Assembly (NCBI RefSeq): GCF_014651375.1
Contig: NZ_BMWT01000004.1
Span: 248,001-312,000 of the forward strand
DNA: 64,000 nucleotides
Reading direction: 5' to 3'
Source: Tateyamaria omphalii
GTDB lineage: Bacteria; Pseudomonadota; Alphaproteobacteria; Rhodobacterales; Rhodobacteraceae
This document shows, piece by piece, positions 53,303 through 60,505 of this stretch (positions within the stretch are counted from its first letter, which is position 1; every line of letters starts with the position of its first letter). Both the position numbers and the translations under genes were made by a program. The notes beneath the pieces are model-generated. The model saw nothing but the letters and a program-made list of their open reading frames with translations, was not told the origin of the DNA and did not search any database.

Positions 53303-54718
53303 ATGATCCATCCAGTTATCCTTGCCGGCGGTGCCGGTACCCGCCTTTGGCCTGTTTCGCGCAAGAGCTATCCCAAACAGTTCGCGCAACTCATTGAAGG
53401 TCAAAGCCTGTTTCAACGCACCATTGGGCGCGTATCGGGCAAAGGATTTGCCAAGCCGATAGTGATCACTGCAGAGGATTATCGTTTCATTGCGCGGCAG
53501 CAACTTGCGGATGTGGACGCAAGCGTGTCTGAGTTGGTGATTGAGCCCGTTGGACGGAACACCGCCGCTGCGATCCTGACGGCTGCCCTGATACGAAAAT
53601 CCGAACCCGAGGCTATCTTGGCAGTCTTGCCCAGCGATCACATGATCGAAGATGAAGGCGCGTTCCGCCGCAGCCTGCAAAAAGCGATGCGTCTTGCAGC
53701 TAAAGGGGCCATAGTGACGTTTGGCATTCAGCCCGACCATGCGGCAACTGGCTTCGGTTACCTCAAGGTCGAAGGCGGCAATCAGGACGCGTTGATGATC
53801 TCGGAATTTTCCGAGAAACCTGAGGCAAACCGCGCTGCAGAAATGCTGGTATCCGGGAGCTGGTTATGGAACTCGGGCATGTTCCTGTTTCGTGTGGATG
53901 CCGTACTGAAAGCGTTCGAAGCTCATGCCCCGGAGATGTTGGCTCCCGTCGAAGCAGCCCTTGCACTTGGTGGCCGCGATCTTGGTTTCCGCCGTCTGTC
54001 CGAGGACGCTTTTTTCAGGTGCCAGGACATTTCGTTTGATCACGCGATTATGGAGCATGTCGGAGAGTGTGCTGCTCTGGAGCTGACATGCGGCTGGTCC
54101 GATCTGGGCAGCTGGACAGCTTTGAAAGATCACGAGGACGCTGACGATGGAGACAATGTCACATCGGGGAACGCCACCGCGATTGATTGCGAAGGCACAT
54201 TGCTGAAGTCCGAAAACCCGGACGTGAAGTTGGTTGGTCTCGGACTAAAAGACATCGTTGCTGTGGCAACTGATGACGGGATTCTTGTCGCTGATGCATC
54301 CCACGGTTCACATGTCGGCAAAGTTGTCGAGACGTTGCGGGCGGAAGGCGCGCAGCAGGCTGATGGCTTTCGCCGCTGCTACCGTCCCTGGGGTTACTAC
54401 GAAACGTTGTCGCTGGGTCCCCGTTTCCAGGTCAAGCGCATCATGGTCGAGCCAGGGGCTAAACTGTCTTTGCAAAGTCACTTGCATCGCGCGGAACATT
54501 GGGTTGTGGTCAGCGGCTCAGCCATGGTGACGGTCGATGACGACGAAAAGCTCCTGTCGGAAAACGAGAGTACCTACATTCCTTTGGGGGCTGTGCACCG
54601 CCTCGAAAACCCGGGCAAGCTGCCGTTGCATCTGATCGAGGTGCAATCTGGCTGCTACCTCGGAGAAGACGACATCATCCGTTACGAAGATATCTACGAC
54701 CGCGCCGAGGTCGCCTGA
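53303..54718 (+). CDS. algA: Mannose-1-phosphate guanylyltransferase / mannose-6-phosphate isomerase
   Basis: A 471-residue bifunctional type II enzyme (AlgA/ManC/XanB). The N-terminal nucleotidyltransferase domain has the pyrophosphorylase signature VILAGGAGTRLWPVSRKSYPKQF-like start and LPSDHMI. The C-terminal cupin isomerase domain has RPWGYYETL, LQSHLHRAEHWVVVSG and DIIRYEDIYDR. It makes mannose-6-phosphate from fructose-6-phosphate and then GDP-mannose, the precursor for AlgD. It lies 96 bp after the Alg8-like gene and ends just before a strong terminator. Confidence 0.92.
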   Translation: MIHPVILAGGAGTRLWPVSRKSYPKQFAQLIEGQSLFQRTIGRVSGKGFAKPIVITAEDYRFIARQQLADVDASVSELVIEPVGRNTAAAILTAALIRKSEPEAILAVLPSDHMIEDEGAFRRSLQKAMRLAAKGAIVTFGIQPDHAATGFGYLKVEGGNQDALMISEFSEKPEANRAAEMLVSGSWLWNSGMFLFRVDAVLKAFEAHAPEMLAPVEAALALGGRDLGFRRLSEDAFFRCQDISFDHAIMEHVGECAALELTCGWSDLGSWTALKDHEDADDGDNVTSGNATAIDCEGTLLKSENPDVKLVGLGLKDIVAVATDDGILVADASHGSHVGKVVETLRAEGAQQADGFRRCYRPWGYYETLSLGPRFQVKRIMVEPGAKLSLQSHLHRAEHWVVVSGSAMVTVDDDEKLLSENESTYIPLGAVHRLENPGKLPLHLIEVQSGCYLGEDDIIRYEDIYDRAEVA

Positions 54719-54760
54719 GGTTCGCGTTCGGCCCAAGTGCCACCACTCACGAACGCGACC

Positions 54761-54794
54761 GGTCCGCATGGGAAACCATGCGGGCCATTTTTTT
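54761..54794 (+). terminator. Rho-independent terminator after algA
   Basis: An 11-bp stem (GGTCCGCATGG / CCATGCGGGCC, one G-T-type mismatch) with a GAAA tetraloop is followed by ATTTTTTT. It closes the Alg44-Alg8-AlgA transcript, so algD must have its own promoter. Confidence 0.88.
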
Positions 54795-54799
54795 GTGCC

Positions 54800-54833
54800 T
54801 AGGTATGGCTTGCCTAACCCTTGGTATAGACCA
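54800..54833 (+). promoter_or_regulatory. Inverted repeats upstream of algD-like gene
   Basis: Two short palindromes, TAGGTA-TGGCT-TGCCTA (54800-54816, five of six paired) and TGGT-ATAG-ACCA (54822-54833), lie 90-120 bp before the algD ATG and just after the terminator. They may be operator sites for the algD-RTX unit. Confidence 0.3.
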
Positions 54834-54923
54834 TCTCTCCTTCGTGCTTCTGTTCTACACTTGCGAGATGAATATTAAATTTTTCAGTGACTTATAAAGA
54901 TCCTCAGAACGGAGGATCGTCTC

Positions 54924-56318
54924 ATGGAACTTAGAAAATTTGATCAAAACGATGTACAGGTTGTCATTCCGGCAACACAGCAAAAGTCGCGGATTAGCAT
55001 CGTTGGGCTGGGCTATGTAGGGGCGGTTTCCACGGCATGCCTTGCTTCGCTTGGACATCAGGTCATCGGCGTAGACATCGATCAAGCAAAGATTGACCAG
55101 ATCGCCCGTGGCAAAAGCCCAATTCACGAAGCGATGCTGGGCGAGACCCTTTCGAAAGGCGTAATTGATGGGCTTATCAATGCGACCGACGATTTGGTTG
55201 CTGCCGTGCAAGAAACAGATGTGACTTTTGTTTCCGTGGGCACGCCAACTGCAGCTGATGGCGGTTGCGACTATACCTACATTGAACAGTCGGCCCGGGC
55301 TATGGGCGTGGGGTTGCGCCAAAAGGATGGCTTTCACGTTTTTGCAATGCGTTGTTCTATCCCGCCTGGCACCACGATGCGGGTGATGGCCAAAATCCTT
55401 GAAGAAATGTCAGGCAAGAAAGCTGGACGCGATTTTGGAATCTGCTTCAATCCCGAGTTTCTGCGCGAAGGGGTCGCTATTGACGATTTCCATAATCCGC
55501 CGAAGACCGTCATTGGCACCAGCGATTTCCGGACTGCCGAGATCATGCGCCGCATTTATGCGCCGGTCGATGCCGATCCGATCCTCACAACTGTAGAGGT
55601 GGCCGAGACCATCAAATATGTCGACAATGTCTGGCATGCGACCAAGGTCTGCTTTGCCAACGAAGTCGGTCGGTTGTGCAAACCTCTGGGCGTGGACAGT
55701 CACGCAGTCATGGACATTTTCACCCAGGATCAGAAACTGAACCTGTCGTCCTACTACCTGAAGCCCGGTTTTGCCTATGGTGGCTCCTGCCTGCCCAAAG
55801 AGGTGCGCGCAGTTCAGCACATCGCGGAAGGTCTGGGTGTTTCATTGCCTTTGATTGGCAATCTTGATCGCTCAAACCGTGAGCAGATTGAAGAGGCTAC
55901 TCGCATGGCGCGGGAAACCGGTGCGAAACGTGTGGGCATTCTTGGTTTGGCTTTCAAACCAGGCACGGATGATCTGCGCGAAAGCCCGATCCTCGAGGTT
56001 ATGGCAGAATTGAACGCCAGAGGTATCGAACTCAAAGTGCATGACACAGCGGTGACCAAGGATACACCGCTGGATGGATTGAAATCCTACGTACAGCACG
56101 GCAGTCAAGGTCTTGGCCAATTGGCAGGGTCGCTGAAGGACATGCTTTGCGACGATGTGGCAGAGGTGATGGACAATGTGGATGCTGTCATCGTTTGCCA
56201 CAGCAATGACACCTACCGGCATGCCGTATCGGATGGTCCGAGTATTCCGGTGATCGATGTGGTGCGTCTGTTTGACGACGTGCCCCAAACTGCGCAGGTC
56301 AACGGCATCGGCTGGTAA
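54924..56318 (+). CDS. algD: GDP-mannose 6-dehydrogenase (AlgD-like nucleotide-sugar dehydrogenase)
   Basis: A 464-residue NAD-dependent UDP/GDP-sugar dehydrogenase. The N-terminal Rossmann domain begins after a 20-residue extension (ISIVGLGYVGAVSTACLASLGH). FNPEFLREGVAIDDF and the catalytic Cys289 in AYGGSCLPKEVRA follow. The C-terminal domain has LGLAFKPGTDDLRESP. The neighbouring AlgA and Alg8-like genes favour GDP-mannose as substrate, giving GDP-mannuronate, over UDP-glucose. The ATG has GGAGG nine bases upstream. It has its own promoter region and runs into the RTX gene after 45 bp. Confidence 0.87.
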   Translation: MELRKFDQNDVQVVIPATQQKSRISIVGLGYVGAVSTACLASLGHQVIGVDIDQAKIDQIARGKSPIHEAMLGETLSKGVIDGLINATDDLVAAVQETDVTFVSVGTPTAADGGCDYTYIEQSARAMGVGLRQKDGFHVFAMRCSIPPGTTMRVMAKILEEMSGKKAGRDFGICFNPEFLREGVAIDDFHNPPKTVIGTSDFRTAEIMRRIYAPVDADPILTTVEVAETIKYVDNVWHATKVCFANEVGRLCKPLGVDSHAVMDIFTQDQKLNLSSYYLKPGFAYGGSCLPKEVRAVQHIAEGLGVSLPLIGNLDRSNREQIEEATRMARETGAKRVGILGLAFKPGTDDLRESPILEVMAELNARGIELKVHDTAVTKDTPLDGLKSYVQHGSQGLGQLAGSLKDMLCDDVAEVMDNVDAVIVCHSNDTYRHAVSDGPSIPVIDVVRLFDDVPQTAQVNGIGW

Positions 56319-56363
56319 AGCCTGCGTCCCCCTAAATCTTCTTAAAACCAATGAGGTACTAAA

Positions 56364-58976
56364 ATGCCAACGACTGAGACATGGATCGGTACAGGATTGT
56401 CCGATTTGAACGAAGGCACAGGTCATGATGACAACATGGTCGGCCTGGCCGGGGACGACAACTTAAGTGGCCAAGGAGGCGACGACGCCTTGCATGGTGA
56501 CTATGTCGAAGACAACCTTCTGGGCGGCACTGATGGCGCCACGTCTTTCTCCGACTACGCGGCGAGCGGGAATTGGGAGGTAAATGACCTCGAAAACGGT
56601 CATCAGGAAATGACGCAAGTCGTCACGACCGAGGTCGGCGGTGTCTACAACCTGAACCTGGAACTGGCGGCTAACTTTGCTGGCGGCCAATCCGACGCAG
56701 CCGTTGAGGTGCTGTTAGATGGTGAAGTGATTGCTGAATTCAGTTCGCAAAGCGGGGCCTATGGTGGACATGAGGTGCAATTCACAGCTGAAGACACCAG
56801 TACGCAGCTCACAATTCGTTCTGTCGAAGCCGAAAGCAGCGGTCCTGAGATAGATACATCAGGTCCAATCTTTAACTACGATCAGGAAATGGAAATCGGT
56901 GGCCAGACAGTTACCGTTTCCGCCTTTGCAGATGGGCAATCCAATCTCTACCAAGTCCTGAATGGGACATTGCATGTCTTTGACGTTGAAACGCAAAGCT
57001 ACGAAGTGGCGGGCGTGCAGGGCACCGTCAATGTCAACTCCATGGGCTACAACGCCGAGAATGACATGCTCTATGCGATTGCAGTGGGCACAGGCGTCGA
57101 TGCGCTTGGTCAATCGGTTGAGCGTTCCGATCTTGTCATGATTGATGCCGAGGGTAACAGCTACCGCATCGGGGAAACGCCTTACCGGTCCTGGACGGGC
57201 GACTTTGATGATCAGGGCAACCTTTGGTCGTTCCAATCCAGCATGGACCATATTGCGGTGATTGATGTTGACCAATCTGACGAGAATGGGAACCCGGTCA
57301 CGACAGTTTACAATTTGCCAAACGACTTAGTCGGCGCGCGTGTCTATGACGTTGCCTTCAACGCAGAGACACAGAGTTTTTATGGTGTTGCCCGACCGAG
57401 TGCGGAAGGCGCTGACACAATTCTGCTCGTCATCGATATCTCAAATGGCGATCCACAATTCAGCACCGTTCCCGTCACGTCCACAGTGATTGATGGCAAC
57501 CGCCTTGACGGTGCGCCGGCTATGACGTTCGGCGCGGCGATTGTGGATGCGGATGGCAATCTGTTCGTGGGTGGAAACTCGGGCGATCACGATATGAACG
57601 ATTCGACGTCATCGTCGGGTGGGATCTATCAGGTGATCATTGATCCGGTCACCGGTGAGGCCAGCCTGCACTTGATGGAGGAAGCTCCCAGGTCATACTC
57701 CAACGACGGTGCTGCCGACCCCACGGCGGAGAGCCCCTTTGTCGAGGTGGACATCAACTCCAGTGTTCTCGTGGCGGAATTGACATTGGTTGCAACAACG
57801 GAAGGTGACTTGTCATATGACGACGTTTTGGAAGGCAATGCGGGCCACGACACTCTCTCGGGCGGCATTGGAACAGACGTATTGGTCGGCGGCAGTTCGG
57901 GTGATACGCTTGAAGGCGATGACGGGTCAGACAACCTGCACGGCGGTGCTGGTGAGGGCAGCACCAGCGGGATCATTTCAAGCTATGATGAGAATGGTGT
58001 GCGTTATGACCAGTATGGAAACATTCTGCCTGAGGATGATGACATCCTGCTTGGCGGTGCCGGTACGGATACCCTCACCGGTTCGGCAGGGCACGATACG
58101 CTAGATGGTGGCGACGCCGATGACGTATTGAATGGCGGGTCGGGTTCGGATGCTTTGTACGGTGGCGACGGAGCCGACGATCTGAGCGGTGGGTCCGAAG
58201 CGGATTTCCTGTCTGGCGGAACTGGTGCAGACTTGCTCAATGGTGGTTCCGGAGATGATGAGCTCTTTGGTGACGACGGTCAGGATGTTCTGATCGGTGG
58301 ATCCGGGGATGATTCCCTTTCAGGTGGCGCGGGATCAGATGATCTCACGGGTGGTTCTGGGAATGACACGCTCTCAGGAGGCAGCGACGATGATCAACTT
58401 GATGGAGGATCTGGATCCGACGTTCTGCAAGGTGGTCTCGGCGCCGACAGTCTGAATGGCGGTTCTGGTGCCGATGTGCTTGATGGCGGGGACGGCGCAG
58501 ACACGCTCGACGGTGGATCCGGCGATGACATCCTGTCCGGCGGTGAAGGCCGCGACACCTTGAAGGGTGGGTCCGGCAACGACGACCTGAATGGCGGCGC
58601 CGACAAGGACTACCTCAACGGTGGATCAGGTGATGACGTGCTCGATGGCGGCGCTGGAAACGACCGGATTTATCTCGGGGCGGGCAATGACGTTGCCACG
58701 GGAGGAGCCGGTGCCGACCGGTTTGTTTTCCGCAGCAATGACATTGACGGCGCCATGGATGTGATCACCGACTTCTCAGTCGCCGAAGGCGATCGCCTGG
58801 ATTTCAGAAGCCTGGACCTGGATGCTGGTGATGCGGATATGTCCGCATGGTTCAACACCAATGTCAGCGTTGTCGAAGGTGATGATGTTCAAATTGAACT
58901 CGGCGGAGGCACGACGTTGCTTTTAAACGGTGTTGCTGATGACTTGGGTCAGTTGATCGACAGCATGTTGTTTTAA
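56364..58976 (+). CDS. Large secreted RTX calcium-binding protein with beta-propeller-like domain
   Basis: An 870-residue acidic protein, very poor in Cys and Lys. It has short RTX repeats at about residues 20-55, a beta-sandwich-like segment at about 60-150 (VYNLNLELAANFAGG), and a beta-propeller-like region at about 165-475 (VNSMGYNAENDMLYAI, SWTGDFDDQGNLW, RVYDVAFNAETQSFYGV). More than 20 nonapeptides of the GGxGxDxLx type follow at about 490-780. The C-terminus (DVITDFSVAEGDRLDF, ending LIDSMLF) is a typical type I secretion signal. RTX repeats fold on calcium outside the cell. Its position 45 bp after algD suggests a role with the exopolysaccharide, as matrix protein or polymer-modifying enzyme, but it has no epimerase or lyase motif I can see. 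No ABC exporter is adjacent. Confidence 0.85.
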   Translation: MPTTETWIGTGLSDLNEGTGHDDNMVGLAGDDNLSGQGGDDALHGDYVEDNLLGGTDGATSFSDYAASGNWEVNDLENGHQEMTQVVTTEVGGVYNLNLELAANFAGGQSDAAVEVLLDGEVIAEFSSQSGAYGGHEVQFTAEDTSTQLTIRSVEAESSGPEIDTSGPIFNYDQEMEIGGQTVTVSAFADGQSNLYQVLNGTLHVFDVETQSYEVAGVQGTVNVNSMGYNAENDMLYAIAVGTGVDALGQSVERSDLVMIDAEGNSYRIGETPYRSWTGDFDDQGNLWSFQSSMDHIAVIDVDQSDENGNPVTTVYNLPNDLVGARVYDVAFNAETQSFYGVARPSAEGADTILLVIDISNGDPQFSTVPVTSTVIDGNRLDGAPAMTFGAAIVDADGNLFVGGNSGDHDMNDSTSSSGGIYQVIIDPVTGEASLHLMEEAPRSYSNDGAADPTAESPFVEVDINSSVLVAELTLVATTEGDLSYDDVLEGNAGHDTLSGGIGTDVLVGGSSGDTLEGDDGSDNLHGGAGEGSTSGIISSYDENGVRYDQYGNILPEDDDILLGGAGTDTLTGSAGHDTLDGGDADDVLNGGSGSDALYGGDGADDLSGGSEADFLSGGTGADLLNGGSGDDELFGDDGQDVLIGGSGDDSLSGGAGSDDLTGGSGNDTLSGGSDDDQLDGGSGSDVLQGGLGADSLNGGSGADVLDGGDGADTLDGGSGDDILSGGEGRDTLKGGSGNDDLNGGADKDYLNGGSGDDVLDGGAGNDRIYLGAGNDVATGGAGADRFVFRSNDIDGAMDVITDFSVAEGDRLDFRSLDLDAGDADMSAWFNTNVSVVEGDDVQIELGGGTTLLLNGVADDLGQLIDSMLF

Positions 58977-58992
58977 GTGTGACACACTGGGG

Positions 58993-59022
58993 AAGACGCG
59001 GGTCATTCAAAGCCCGCGTCTT
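58993..59022 (+). terminator. Hairpin terminator after the RTX gene
   Basis: A perfect 10-bp stem AAGACGCGGG / CCCGCGTCTT with a 10-base loop is followed by TT. Its right arm lies in the last codons of the convergent response regulator gene, so that gene's end doubles as a terminator for the RTX transcript. Confidence 0.6.
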
Positions 59023-59617
59023 TTGCTATCAAAGCCGCCTGCGTGCGGTTCTTGGCGTTCAGCTTCTTGCACAGGGTCCTTACGTGCAGCTTGATCGTGA
59101 CCTCCTGCAAGTCCAGATCGCGCGCGATTTCCTTGTTCGATCGGCCATGGCATAGTCCGGTCAGAACTTGTCTTTCCCGCAAGCTGAGCTGCTTTGAAAA
59201 CTCCGTCTCTTGCGTTTCTCCGCTATCTGCCAAGACGGAAGCTGGCACAAAGGTTTCGCCAGCAATCATGAAACGGACTGCATTGACCAGTGACTTTGCC
59301 GTCATTGACTTGGGGAGATAACCGATGGCCCCGCGTTCCACCGCTTCCTGGGCAATTCGATTTGGTGCAGTGCCGCTGAGCATCGCAAAGGGTTGATCGG
59401 GGTGGGCCTTTATCGCGTCTGAAAGACCATCCAACCCGTTCATACCCGGCATGCTGAAATCCAAAAGAACCAGATCAAACGGCCCTTTGTTGTTCAGCGC
59501 TTTCATTGCTTCGTGGAAGTTTTCGACGGCCACAACGACGGCCCGACCTTCCGTTTCCAGATAAGCCGAAATCGTGTCACGCACCATCCCATGATCATCT
59601 GCCAACAATATTCTCAT
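59003..59617 (-). CDS. NarL/FixJ-family response regulator
   Basis: A 204-residue two-domain regulator. The receiver domain has the acidic pair ADD near residue 7 and the phospho-acceptor Asp53 in LLDFSMPG, with Lys in GYLPKSM. The LuxR-type DNA-binding domain has LSLRERQVLTGLCHGRSNKEIARDLDLQEVTIKLHV. A hybrid histidine kinase encoded 0.9 kb away could phosphorylate it, and the convergent RTX/alginate locus is a plausible target (both inference). Confidence 0.9.
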   Translation of the reverse strand: MRILLADDHGMVRDTISAYLETEGRAVVVAVENFHEAMKALNNKGPFDLVLLDFSMPGMNGLDGLSDAIKAHPDQPFAMLSGTAPNRIAQEAVERGAIGYLPKSMTAKSLVNAVRFMIAGETFVPASVLADSGETQETEFSKQLSLRERQVLTGLCHGRSNKEIARDLDLQEVTIKLHVRTLCKKLNAKNRTQAALIAKDAGFE

Positions 59618-59971
59618 CGCTACCGCCCGCCAAACTCTATTACCTTACTCAAACCGTAGCGCACCCGCAGCGGTAGAACCACCCAGGCTGCCATGGTTGT
59701 TTGATACTGTCACAATCATAGCAATTTCTTACTTCCATCAACCGCCCGTTGTCTTTCGATCAGAGTGTTCTGCGAAAGTTCAGCAATTGCTTCTTTTGGT
59801 TATGAGGCAATTTGCAGCGACAAAGAACTCACACTTCCGGGCAGGATCGGCTCACTTTGTGGTATCAGACCTATACCAAAGTATATTCAGGCTAACCGGA
59901 TGCACCTCGGTGGCTTGGACCGGAGCGTGACATAAGTGGGCCAGGGCAACACCACTCACGGAGTTTTTCTT
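59618..59971. other. Intergenic region between response regulator and exported protein
   Basis: This 354-bp divergent region has no gene I can support. It contains an inverted repeat, TGGTAT-N7-ATACCA (59860-59878), flanked by further near-symmetry (CTTTG / CAAAG). It may be an operator for the downstream sensor operon. Confidence 0.4.
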
Positions 59972-60466
59972 ATGTTCGCGACCATCCGCAGTACCATCGC
60001 TTTCATTGCATTTTCGCTTGCTACACCCGTTTTTGCCGACGAAGCGGTTCTGACTATCACCGGATTGGTTGCCTCTCCGGTCGAGGGTGGCGCTTGGGTG
60101 TTCGATATGGATGGCCTCAAGGCTTTGCCTGCCGAAAGCTTCGAAACTGAGACCATATGGACAGATGGCCCGCAACGGTTCGAAGGCGTGCCGCTGTTTG
60201 CCCTTTTGGAACATGTGGGAGCTGATGGAGGTACAATCCGCGCCGTGGCCTTGAACGACTATGCAGTTTCGATCCCTTCGACCGACGCAATAGAAGGCGG
60301 TCCGATCGTGGCCTATGCCCGCAACGGAGATGCAATGTCGGTCCGCGACAAAGGCCCATTGTGGATTGTTTACCCGTTTGACTATAACGACACATACAAG
60401 TCAGAAGAGTATTATTCGCGCAGTATCTGGCAACTGGATCGTATCGAAATTGTTCCCGAAGAATAG
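59972..60466 (+). CDS. Exported molybdopterin-fold-like protein, no cysteine
   Basis: A 164-residue protein with signal peptide MFATIRSTIAFIAFSLATPVFA. The mature part resembles the oxidoreductase molybdopterin-binding (SUOX) fold in short form: LTITGLVASPVE, FEGVPLFALLEHVG, ALNDYAVSIP and the ending GPLWIVYPFD. There is no Cys at all, so the usual Mo-coordinating residue is absent and catalysis by a Mo centre is unlikely. It is followed 39 bp later by a hybrid histidine kinase with a periplasmic domain. A ligand-sensing partner of that kinase is a reasonable inference. The ATG at 59972 follows CGGAG. Confidence 0.75.
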   Translation: MFATIRSTIAFIAFSLATPVFADEAVLTITGLVASPVEGGAWVFDMDGLKALPAESFETETIWTDGPQRFEGVPLFALLEHVGADGGTIRAVALNDYAVSIPSTDAIEGGPIVAYARNGDAMSVRDKGPLWIVYPFDYNDTYKSEEYYSRSIWQLDRIEIVPEE

Positions 60467-60505
60467 TGTGAGGTAATCATCGCAAGTCCCGAGCTGTATC
60501 CGATC

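Noticed and set aside
54811-54830. A sigma-54 promoter upstream of algD (TGGC ... TTGG)
   Set aside because: The spacing between the two elements does not fit the -24/-12 rule.
57830-58740. Regularly repeated DNA that could suggest a CRISPR array or minisatellite
   Set aside because: The period is 27 bp without constant spacers and encodes RTX nonapeptides in frame within a long gene.
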